Below are positions 14,041 through 20,272 of a stretch of DNA of 20,272 nt, in pieces. Both the position numbers and the translations under genes were made by a program. Position 1 is the first letter of the stretch. Each line of letters begins with the position of its first letter. A model generated the notes under the pieces. That model did no database searches. It was not told the origin of the DNA and saw only the letters and a list, made by a program, of their open reading frames with translations. This DNA comes from Candidatus Woesearchaeota archaeon (GTDB lineage Archaea; Nanobdellota; Nanobdellia; Woesearchaeales; GW2011-AR4): contig JACOZO010000005.1 in the NCBI GenBank assembly GCA_016181325.1, forward strand, positions 1 to 20,272. Reading direction: 5' to 3'.

Positions 14041-14679
14041 ATGGATGATAAACAGGTTAATACAGGTACTACGACAGTAGGCTTGGTCTGCAGTGACGGG
14101 CTTGTACTGGCAGCAGACAAGAGGGCTACTTCAGGCTACCTGATATCATATAAAAAGTTTGAGAAGGTAATAAGGATAACTGACAACATAGTTGTCACTG
14201 TTGCAGGCACTGTCTCGGATGTCCAGCTGCTTGTCAAGTACCTCAAGGCAGAGCTGAAGCTCAAGGACATAAGGACAGGAAAGGTTTCCAGCGTGAAAGA
14301 GGCAGCCAACCTGCTCTCGACATTCGTCTATAACAACATCAGGAGGATGAGCATGATTGTCGGCGTTTCCCATTTCATAATGGGGGGCAGGGACAATGAG
14401 GGCTATCACCTTTATGACTTGAGCCCTGACGGCAGCATCGCATTGGTTGATGATTACATATCCTCGGGCTCAGGAAGCGTCATGGCATTCGGAGTTCTGG
14501 AGACGCTCTATAAGCCTAATATGACAGTTGACGAAGGCGTCAAGCTTATCGCAAAGGCGATAAACGCGGCCATACAGCGAGACATTGCATCAGGCAACGG
14601 CATAGACATAGTCACAATTACAAAAGACGGCGTGAAAAAAGTGTTTTCAAAGGAAATCAGCATGAAGATTGAGATATAG
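14041..14679 (+). CDS. psmB: 20S proteasome beta subunit
   Basis: The catalytic subunit of the archaeal proteasome. A short propeptide of 9 residues ends in TG, followed by TTTVG; cleavage at Gly9-Thr10 frees the nucleophilic Thr1. Asp26 and Lys42 correspond to Asp17 and Lys33 of the mature enzyme, and the SGSGS and GNGIDIVTI segments are present. At 212 residues the length is normal. No alpha-subunit gene is in the window. It sits between alaX and fttA, probably in one transcript. Confidence 0.96.
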   Translation: MDDKQVNTGTTTVGLVCSDGLVLAADKRATSGYLISYKKFEKVIRITDNIVVTVAGTVSDVQLLVKYLKAELKLKDIRTGKVSSVKEAANLLSTFVYNNIRRMSMIVGVSHFIMGGRDNEGYHLYDLSPDGSIALVDDYISSGSGSVMAFGVLETLYKPNMTVDEGVKLIAKAINAAIQRDIASGNGIDIVTITKDGVKKVFSKEISMKIEI

Positions 14680-14725
14680 TTTTCTTGTTGGTTATTAATT
14701 GTTCTCGAGTTGGGCGACTGATAGA

Positions 14726-16618
14726 ATGAATGAAATTAGCAGGGAAATATTAAAGCACTTGCCAGCTGACAAAATAAGCGATATAAATTTTGAGGCTGCA
14801 AACATAGTGCTTTATACCAAGGAAAAGGATTTTTTCCTAAACAACAACGGCGTCATAAAGAAGGTAGTTGACACTATAAAGAAAAGGGTCGAGCTGAGGC
14901 CTGATCCAAGCATAACAATGGACGTGGAGAAGGCTGAGAAGGAGATAAGGTCGCTGATACCCGAGGAAGCAGGCATAGGCAACATTATCTTTGACCCGCA
15001 GAGAAGCGGTGTCGTGATTGAGGCTGACAAGCCCGGCCTTGCAATAGGCAAGCAGGGGATGATACTGAGGGAGATAAGAGCCAAGACTTTCTGGGTGCCT
15101 TTGATCAGGAGAAAGCCCGCCATAAGGTCGCAGCTGATAGAGGACATAAGGGCTGTTTTGTACCAGAACAGCGATTACAGGAGAAAGTTTCTCGACAAGG
15201 TCGGCCATAGGATCTATGACGGCTGGATGAGGGAGAAAAAGCACGAGTGGATAAGGCTCAGCTATCTCGGAGGCGCCAGACAAGTCGGAAGAAGCTGCCT
15301 GTTCCTGCAGACACCCGAGTCAAGGATTCTCATGGACTGCGGCATCAACGTAGCAGACGACAGCGAGCCGTACCCTTACCTGGAAGCCCCTGAATTCGAC
15401 ATAAACGAGCTAGATGCAGTCATCCTTAGCCACGCCCACACAGACCACTGCGCATTCATACCTTACCTGTTCAAGTTCGGCTACAAGGGCCCGGTGTACT
15501 GCACTACCCCCACAAGGGATGTTGCCGCCCTTCTGATGATAGACTATATCAAGATACAGAGGGCAGAGGGAAAAGACCCGATATATGACACTGACCAGAT
15601 AAAGGAATTCGTCAAGCACACTATAACGCTCGAATATGAGGAAGTTACTGACGTAACGCCGGATGTGAGGATAACCCTGTACAATGCAGGCCACATTCTC
15701 GGCAGCGCGATGGTCCATTTACATGTCGGAAACGGCCTCCATAATCTCCTTTACAGCGGAGACCAGAAATACGGCAGGACAATGCTTCTTGACCCGGCTG
15801 TCACAAGGTTCCCAAGGCTTGAAACTCTCATGCTGGAATCCACATACGGCGGCAAGGAAAATGTGATGCCGAACAGGCAGGAAACCGACGATGATCTCAT
15901 GAGGATAATCAAGGAAACTGTGGAAAGAGGCGGCAAGGTTTTAATTCCAACACTAGGTGTCGGAAGAAGCCAGGAAGTCATGCTTGCAATAGAGAACATG
16001 GTAAGGACAGGCAGGATGCAGCCAATACCCGTATATATTGACGGCATGGTCTGGGATGTAACAGCAATCCACACGACATATCCGGAGTATCTTAACAATT
16101 CCATAAGGAAGCTGATATTCCACAAGGACCACAATCCGTTCCTTCACGAGATTTTCAAGAGGGTAGGCAGCCAGAAGGAAAGGATGCAGGTCATAGAAGA
16201 CACAGGCGCATGCGTAATATTGGCAACATCAGGCATGCTGCAGGGAGGCCCGTCTGTCGAGTATCTCAAGCACCTCGCCGACAATCCGAAGAACTCATTG
16301 GGCTTCGTGAATTACCAGGGCGAAGGCTCGCTGGGAAGGAGGATACAGAAAGGCGAGAAGGAATTCACGATGAAATCAGGTAGCAGCCAGGAGATAATGC
16401 AGGTCAAGCTCCAGGTCCACACTGTGGAAGGATTTTCAGGCCATTCCTCAAGGATCCAATTGATGAACTTCATAAACAAGTGCGACCCAAGGCCCAAGAA
16501 AGTCATTGTCAATCACGGCGAAAATTCAAGGTGCCTCGACCTGGCAAGCACTGTCCACAAGAATTTCAGGATCGAGACGATTGCGCCGAGAAACCTGGAA
16601 GTAGTAAGGATAAAATAA
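14726..16618 (+). CDS. fttA: Archaeal transcription termination factor FttA (aCPSF1)
   Basis: An endoribonuclease that cleaves nascent RNA behind RNA polymerase and ends transcription in archaea. From the ATG at 14726 the protein has 630 residues. Two N-terminal KH domains are seen, the second with GLAIGKQGMILREI (104-117). The metallo-beta-lactamase part has SHAHTDHC (His236, His238, Asp240, His241), GHILGSAM and SGDQKYG. The beta-CASP part has STYGG, TLGVGRSQE, ATSGMLQGG and the C-terminal HTVEGFSGHSS and VNHGE motifs. A TTG at 14699 would add nine unconserved residues, so I reject it. All metal ligands are intact. It follows psmB by 46 bp. Confidence 0.96.
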   Translation: MNEISREILKHLPADKISDINFEAANIVLYTKEKDFFLNNNGVIKKVVDTIKKRVELRPDPSITMDVEKAEKEIRSLIPEEAGIGNIIFDPQRSGVVIEADKPGLAIGKQGMILREIRAKTFWVPLIRRKPAIRSQLIEDIRAVLYQNSDYRRKFLDKVGHRIYDGWMREKKHEWIRLSYLGGARQVGRSCLFLQTPESRILMDCGINVADDSEPYPYLEAPEFDINELDAVILSHAHTDHCAFIPYLFKFGYKGPVYCTTPTRDVAALLMIDYIKIQRAEGKDPIYDTDQIKEFVKHTITLEYEEVTDVTPDVRITLYNAGHILGSAMVHLHVGNGLHNLLYSGDQKYGRTMLLDPAVTRFPRLETLMLESTYGGKENVMPNRQETDDDLMRIIKETVERGGKVLIPTLGVGRSQEVMLAIENMVRTGRMQPIPVYIDGMVWDVTAIHTTYPEYLNNSIRKLIFHKDHNPFLHEIFKRVGSQKERMQVIEDTGACVILATSGMLQGGPSVEYLKHLADNPKNSLGFVNYQGEGSLGRRIQKGEKEFTMKSGSSQEIMQVKLQVHTVEGFSGHSSRIQLMNFINKCDPRPKKVIVNHGENSRCLDLASTVHKNFRIETIAPRNLEVVRIK

Positions 16619-16619
16619 A

Positions 16620-16661
16620 ATGCCTGTTGTTACAGTAGACATGTGGCACGGAAGAAGGCCA
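16620..16661 (+). pseudogene. Possible remnant of a 4-oxalocrotonate tautomerase-like gene
   Basis: Immediately after fttA an ATG opens a 13-codon frame, MPVVTVDMWHGRRP, then stops. It looks like the start of a tautomerase: Met followed by the catalytic Pro, then VTVDMW.GR. The rest of the family domain cannot be found in any frame before guaA. It may be a truncated gene, or a chance match in a short sequence. Confidence 0.28.
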
Positions 16662-16720
16662 TGAAGTCCCAAAGGAGAACTGGGGCGTTGCGGGAAAGCA
16701 GGCGTCAAGATTTTCTTAGA

Positions 16721-18259
16721 TTATTCATACTCAATCGTGCTGGGCGGCTTCTGGCTTATGTCATACAATACCCTGTTGACCCCCCTCACTTCATTGATAA
16801 TCCTGTTAGATGCTATCTCAAGCACAACATCAGGTATCCTGGCCCAGTCCGCTGTCATTCCGTCAACCGAAGTAACGGCCCTGAGTGATATGACATAATC
16901 ATAAGTTCTTGCATCGCCCATCACGCCGACGGATTTCACAGGCAGCAAGGCAGCAAAAGCCTGCCAGACTTTGTCATACTGCCAGAATTTTCTTAATGTG
17001 TCTATGAAGATATAATCAGCTTCCCTTAAGATTCTCAGCCGTTCAGGGGTGATTTCCCCAAGTATCCTTATTGCAAGCCCGGGCCCGGGAAATGGGTGCC
17101 TGTTGAGTATGCTTTCAGGAATTTTAAGCCCGCTGCCCAATTTTCTGACTTCATCCTTGTAGAATTCCCTTAATGGCTCTACGACCTTGAGCTTCATTCT
17201 CTCTGGAAGTGTAAGATTGTGGTGGCTCTTTATCTTCGAGGCCTCTTTTGAAGGCTGCGCGCTTTCTATCCTGTCAGGGTATATTGTGCCCTGCCCAAGG
17301 AACTTTATGCCTGGATGCTTCTTTTCCAGCTCCAGGACTTTCTCCTCGAAAGCCTCGATGAAAGTGTGTCCTATGATTTTCCTTTTCTCTTCCGGATCAG
17401 TCACGCCTTTCAGCTTCTCAAGAAATTTGTTGCTCGCGTCTATAAAATAGAAATGCCTGAATCGCAGCTTGCTCTCAAAAAATCCCGTGACTTCCTCTTT
17501 CTCGCCCTTGCGTATGAGCCCGTGGTCTATGAACACGCAGTACAGCCTGTCGCCGATTGCCCTGTGGAGCAGCGTGGCTGCAACAGTGCTGTCAACGCCG
17601 CCTGAAACACCCATGATGACTGAATTGTTGCCAATCTCTTTTTTCAGGCCGGAAATCAATTTTCCCTGCAAATCCTTTATGCTCCAGTCTTTTTTGGCCC
17701 TGCAGATATCAAAGACAAAATTCCTGAATATCCGCATTCCTTTGGGAGTATGCACGACTTCCGCATGGAACTGTATGCCATAAAGTTTTTTCCCGTTGTC
17801 TTCAAATGCAGCAACAGGGCACGAGTCCGTCGATGCCAGTACTGTAAAAACCTTAGGCATGCCTTCAACAAGGTCTCCGTGGCTCATCCATATCTGCTCT
17901 TTTCTGGAAAGCCCTTTCAGCAATTTTCCTGTTTTTTTTACCTTCAGCGTCTTCTTGCCGAATTCCTTCAATTTGCCTGCCAGAACTTTTCCGTTAGAAA
18001 ACTTTGCAATAAGCTGCAGCCCGTAGCATATCCCGAGCACAGGTATTCCCAGTTCCAGCAGTTTCCTGTCGGGGATCGGCGCCCCTTCATCATAGACGCT
18101 GCTTGGCCCTCCTGAAAGTATGATGCCTGCAGGCTTCATGTTTTTTACTTGTGAAGCAGAAATATCATAAGGCGCAATCTCGCTTTTCACCCCAAGCTCG
18201 CGCACCCTCCTGGCGATGAGATGTGAATATTGGCCTCCGAAGTTGATGACAAGTATCAT
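16721..18259 (-). CDS. guaA: GMP synthase (glutamine-hydrolysing), single chain
   Basis: GuaA converts XMP to GMP using ATP and glutamine. The 512-residue protein from the ATG at 18259 has a class I amidotransferase domain with Cys78 (GICYGLQL), His165 and Glu167 (FHAEV), a PP-loop ATP pyrophosphatase domain (SGGVDS, 219-224) and the C-terminal dimerisation domain (HPFPGPGLAIRILG, ending PPSTIEYE). A TTG start at 18292 would add 11 unconserved residues. The Pro between His and Glu in most GuaA is Ala here, which should not affect catalysis. Many archaea have separate amidotransferase and synthetase proteins; this fused form is the bacterial type. It begins only 4 bp after the purP paralogue, so they share a transcript. 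Confidence 0.96.
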   Translation of the reverse strand: MILVINFGGQYSHLIARRVRELGVKSEIAPYDISASQVKNMKPAGIILSGGPSSVYDEGAPIPDRKLLELGIPVLGICYGLQLIAKFSNGKVLAGKLKEFGKKTLKVKKTGKLLKGLSRKEQIWMSHGDLVEGMPKVFTVLASTDSCPVAAFEDNGKKLYGIQFHAEVVHTPKGMRIFRNFVFDICRAKKDWSIKDLQGKLISGLKKEIGNNSVIMGVSGGVDSTVAATLLHRAIGDRLYCVFIDHGLIRKGEKEEVTGFFESKLRFRHFYFIDASNKFLEKLKGVTDPEEKRKIIGHTFIEAFEEKVLELEKKHPGIKFLGQGTIYPDRIESAQPSKEASKIKSHHNLTLPERMKLKVVEPLREFYKDEVRKLGSGLKIPESILNRHPFPGPGLAIRILGEITPERLRILREADYIFIDTLRKFWQYDKVWQAFAALLPVKSVGVMGDARTYDYVISLRAVTSVDGMTADWARIPDVVLEIASNRIINEVRGVNRVLYDISQKPPSTIEYE

Positions 18260-18263
18260 TTTG

Positions 18264-19391
18264 TTAAGTGCAGATGCTGCCGAGCTTTCCAAGGCTTATT
18301 GCCTTCTTTACCTCAAGCGCAATCCTGTCGCCGTAGCTCATAGGCTTGCCGTGCAGGTACCCTGAATAAGGCGTGAACATGGTGCCCGGGCTTCCGGGAA
18401 TCCTCATTGAAACGTCGAAAATGACTATGTCTTCCTTTCCCTCATCAGCAGCAACGGCCCCCTGCAGCGCAAAAGCGCCTATTATGCCCGGCGGATGCTC
18501 TTTCTGCGTCGTTTTCACAAACCTCTCGCCGATGTCAAATATTTTCTCGAGAAGGGATTCTTTTGTAGTTACCGCTATATGGCCTGTCTCTATCAGCTTT
18601 GGCCTGACTAATTTCAGGACTTCCAGTTGCTCGTCAGCAGGCAGCCTCAATAGCCCGTCAAGGTTTGTCTGCCTCCTTGTGTCAGTGCCCATCAGCTCAA
18701 CTTCCTCTGTCAAAGGTGAATAGAAGAAATTGAAATTCACATACGCCCCTATTATGTATTCCTCAATCACTGCCTTCTTCAGCGCCTGCTGATTTATGAC
18801 ATTATTTTTCAGCATTTCGTCAGTCTTCTTCCTGTACTGCCCATAATTACTGGCGAAAAAGAATGCCCGTTCATATCCTCTTGCAGCTTCCGCAACCTTG
18901 ACAATCACAAGCCTGTCTATCTTCTTTGGGTCCTTGAAGAGCTTAGGCGTCCTTATGCCTGCTTTCTGCAGGAGATAGTATTGATTCTGGGGAACATCCC
19001 TTTCTTCAAGCTTGACCATGTCCCTTGTCCCGTGTATGGGCACAAGCAGCTTGTTCTCTATGTCCCTGTAATTGCAGTAGACCCAGAAATACCTGTTATG
19101 CACGAATATCGTGTTCAGCTCCCTCAGCCTTGCCTGGACATCATTTTTGACGATGTCGCTGAACTTGTCAACCACAATGACTTCATCGACAGCCCCTATG
19201 CCGTTCCTTCTCCTGAAATGCCTAGAATATGTCAGCTCCCTGCCTTTCTGGCAGACAGCAACCGTCCTGAGGCCATGGTTCTTTGCCCCCCTGCACACGT
19301 CAAGGGCTGAATGCCCCCCAAGCACGCCTATGGCCAGGTTCCTCTTGTCGTATTCCTCCAGCACTTTCGAGATTTGCTTTTGGGTTATCAT
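18264..19391 (-). CDS. purP: PurP-family ATP-grasp ligase, divergent paralogue
   Basis: A 375-residue member of the PurP family (formate-dependent FAICAR synthetase, purine step 9). Visible are GVLGGHSALDVCRGAK, VCQKGR, KVAEAARGYERAFFFAS, FFYSPLTEEVELMGTD and VSMRIPGSPGT. It differs from canonical PurP at expected active-site places: HGTRD replaces the usual FGNR, and GYERAFF replaces the GGRGYF loop. The canonical copy lies upstream, partly outside the window. Archaea often carry two such paralogues, and the role of the second is less certain, so the enzyme activity here is inferred. I chose the ATG at 19391; a TTG at 19412 gives seven extra residues. It precedes guaA by 4 bp. Confidence 0.85.
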   Translation of the reverse strand: MITQKQISKVLEEYDKRNLAIGVLGGHSALDVCRGAKNHGLRTVAVCQKGRELTYSRHFRRRNGIGAVDEVIVVDKFSDIVKNDVQARLRELNTIFVHNRYFWVYCNYRDIENKLLVPIHGTRDMVKLEERDVPQNQYYLLQKAGIRTPKLFKDPKKIDRLVIVKVAEAARGYERAFFFASNYGQYRKKTDEMLKNNVINQQALKKAVIEEYIIGAYVNFNFFYSPLTEEVELMGTDTRRQTNLDGLLRLPADEQLEVLKLVRPKLIETGHIAVTTKESLLEKIFDIGERFVKTTQKEHPPGIIGAFALQGAVAADEGKEDIVIFDVSMRIPGSPGTMFTPYSGYLHGKPMSYGDRIALEVKKAISLGKLGSICT

Positions 19392-19412
19392 TTTTATTAT
19401 CGCGCTGCACAA

Positions 19413-19686
19413 TTATTTGTTCATTCGCAAGTTCTTTCTTAAAGCTTTATTCTAATTCCAATGAAAATTCTTATTCTTAATTCCGTCGTTTTTCTTCAAC
19501 AGCGATTTATTGAAAAACGACAGCCGCAGCAATTGTGTGGCTTGTCCTTTCGCCATGAGCAAAGCGTAAAGCGAAAGGACGGAATTATTTGTTTTTGTTG
19601 ATGATTTTTTGTTTTGCAATGATTATAATAATGTTGAAATTAATGGCCTATTTTAATTCTACGATTCCAATGCCTATCAATCACTA
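19413..19686. other. Intergenic region between the purP paralogues
   Basis: Besides the nested inverted repeats at 19478-19587, this 274-bp gap holds only AT-rich DNA. A TATA-like element for the downstream purP paralogue may lie near 19440-19455 on the minus strand. No RNA gene or coding frame is apparent. Confidence 0.5.
19478..19587. repeat. Nested inverted-repeat cluster between the two purP genes
   Basis: Three inverted repeats are nested here. Outer arms TAATTCCGTC and GACGGAATTA (19478-19487, 19578-19587) are perfect over 10 bp. Inside, GTCGTTTTTC (19485-19494) pairs with 19512-19521, and GTCCTTTCGC (19544-19553) with 19571-19580; each has 10-bp arms and a 17-nt loop. A weaker pair, GACAGCC/GGCTTGTC, lies in the middle. 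The outer arms share bases with the inner ones, so only one fold can form at a time. It may be a 3'-end structure of the upstream purP, or a miniature inverted-repeat element. The flanking DNA is AT-rich and has no gene. Confidence 0.6.
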
Positions 19687-20272
19687 TTAATTTAATACCT
19701 TATTTAACTTATTTTCCTTTATTGCATTCTTTATCTCTATTGCTATCCTTCTGCCAGTAGACATGGGAATGTCGTACTTCAGCCATGTATACGGGCTGCC
19801 GTTTATGAACGGATTTGTTCCTGCCACAATCCTTGCTGAGATCTCAAAGACATATATCTCTTCTTCCGGCGTAAGTATGGTCTCAAGGCAGAACGGCCCG
19901 AACAGCCCCGGCGGCGCCAGCTTCTTGGACTCTTTTACAACGGATTCTCCCATTTCAATGAGCCTTGGCAGGAATGACTCGCGCACGACAACAGGTATGT
20001 TTCCTACAATGACGTAGCTTGGGTCTATCTTCGGCAAAGTAACCTGGTCTCTGGCAGATATCCTGCCCAAAGAATCAACATTGCTCTCATACCTTATATC
20101 GCACCCCATTATCTCAAGCTCTTCTGTCAATGGAGAGTAAAAATAATGGATGAACAAAGGCACGCCTATGATATATTCCTGGATGACGTGCTGCCTCAGC
20201 CTGTAGGGCTTTATCTTCTGCCTGAAATCCGCCTGGTTCTTGGCCAGAAAATAGCCTTTTCCGCCTTCTGCC
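19687..20272 (-). CDS. purP: Formate-dependent FAICAR synthetase PurP, 3' part
   Basis: The C-terminal half of a canonical PurP; the coding frame continues through the right edge, so the N-terminus is missing. The in-frame residues from the edge begin AEGGKGYFLAKN, the ATP-grasp GG.GY loop, and continue with GVPLFIHYFYSPLTEELEIM, DIRYESNVDSLGRIS, PSYVIVGNIPVVVRES, and FEISARIVAGTNPFINGSPY. The wording at these places is close to what I recall of the Methanocaldococcus enzyme. The GTG at 20163 is internal, not the start. PurP makes FAICAR from AICAR with formate and ATP, leading to IMP. It lies upstream of the divergent paralogue and guaA on the same strand, forming a purine cluster. Confidence 0.93.
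   Translation of the reverse strand, partial: AEGGKGYFLAKNQADFRQKIKPYRLRQHVIQEYIIGVPLFIHYFYSPLTEELEIMGCDIRYESNVDSLGRISARDQVTLPKIDPSYVIVGNIPVVVRESFLPRLIEMGESVVKESKKLAPPGLFGPFCLETILTPEEEIYVFEISARIVAGTNPFINGSPYTWLKYDIPMSTGRRIAIEIKNAIKENKLNKVLN

Noticed and set aside
16643..16888. 81-residue plus-strand open frame after fttA
   Set aside because: Most of it runs antisense to the conserved end of guaA, and its start is in the tautomerase-like remnant; composition does not look coding.
1..20272. CRISPR array or tRNA/rRNA gene
   Set aside because: I saw no regularly spaced repeats with unique spacers and no cloverleaf or rRNA signature in any intergenic gap.

Overview
The window looks like a chromosomal segment of a DPANN-type archaeon (Woesearchaeota/Pacearchaeota-like is my guess). 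The archaeal markers are a 20S proteasome beta subunit, the KH + beta-CASP termination factor FttA/aCPSF1, two PurP (formate-dependent purine synthesis) paralogues, an archaeal AlaX, and promoters with a TATA box only about 25-35 nt before the ATG, which suggests leaderless transcripts. Several neighbours are bacterial in type: the queuosine genes queG-tgt-queA, a nearly complete SUF operon (sufB, sufD, sufS, sufU, sufC) and a single-chain GMP synthetase. Base composition and gene packing look uniform to the eye, so I read this as old transfer into an archaeon rather than a chimeric contig.

Layout. 1-312: no protein gene; the minus strand of 1-151 could fold into three helices, including a GNRA hairpin and a tandem G.A motif, so it may be part of a structured RNA leaving the window. 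313-3258 (minus): queG, tgt, queA, the last steps of queuosine synthesis. 3301-3904 (plus): VapBC toxin-antitoxin pair with operator-like repeats. 3926-4426 (minus): NYN/LabA-like nuclease. 4490-5641 (plus): an AbrB-NTase fusion overlapping a small unknown gene, behind a perfect operator-like palindrome; this is the best candidate for an undescribed toxin-antitoxin-like module. 5642-6086: non-coding. 6087-12753 (minus): regulator, sufB (with a 384-residue intein), sufD, sufS, sufU, then sufC from its own promoter. sufS is broken by an internal deletion/frameshift and carries a perfect 39-bp tandem duplication. 12877-16618 (plus): a small four-helix membrane protein, alaX, psmB and fttA. 16721 to the right edge (minus): guaA, a divergent purP, a 110-bp nested inverted-repeat cluster, and the 3' part of a canonical purP.

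How the genes work together. The Tgt-QueA-QueG set would convert preQ1 to queuosine in tRNA; QueG and the SUF products are linked because QueG carries two [4Fe-4S] clusters. The SUF operon is headed by an HTH protein with a CxxH...CxxC cluster and an operator-like inverted repeat at its own transcription start, the arrangement expected for an Fe-S or metal sensor that represses itself and sufBDSU. PurP makes FAICAR for IMP and GuaA makes GMP. Three unrelated regulators in the window (VapB, AbrB-NTase, the SUF regulator) share one layout: TATA box, operator-like repeat, then ATG with almost no leader. Two genes (tgt and the NYN gene) have conserved N-terminal residues in frame upstream of their first ATG with no ATG/GTG/TTG available, suggesting AUA or another unusual start.
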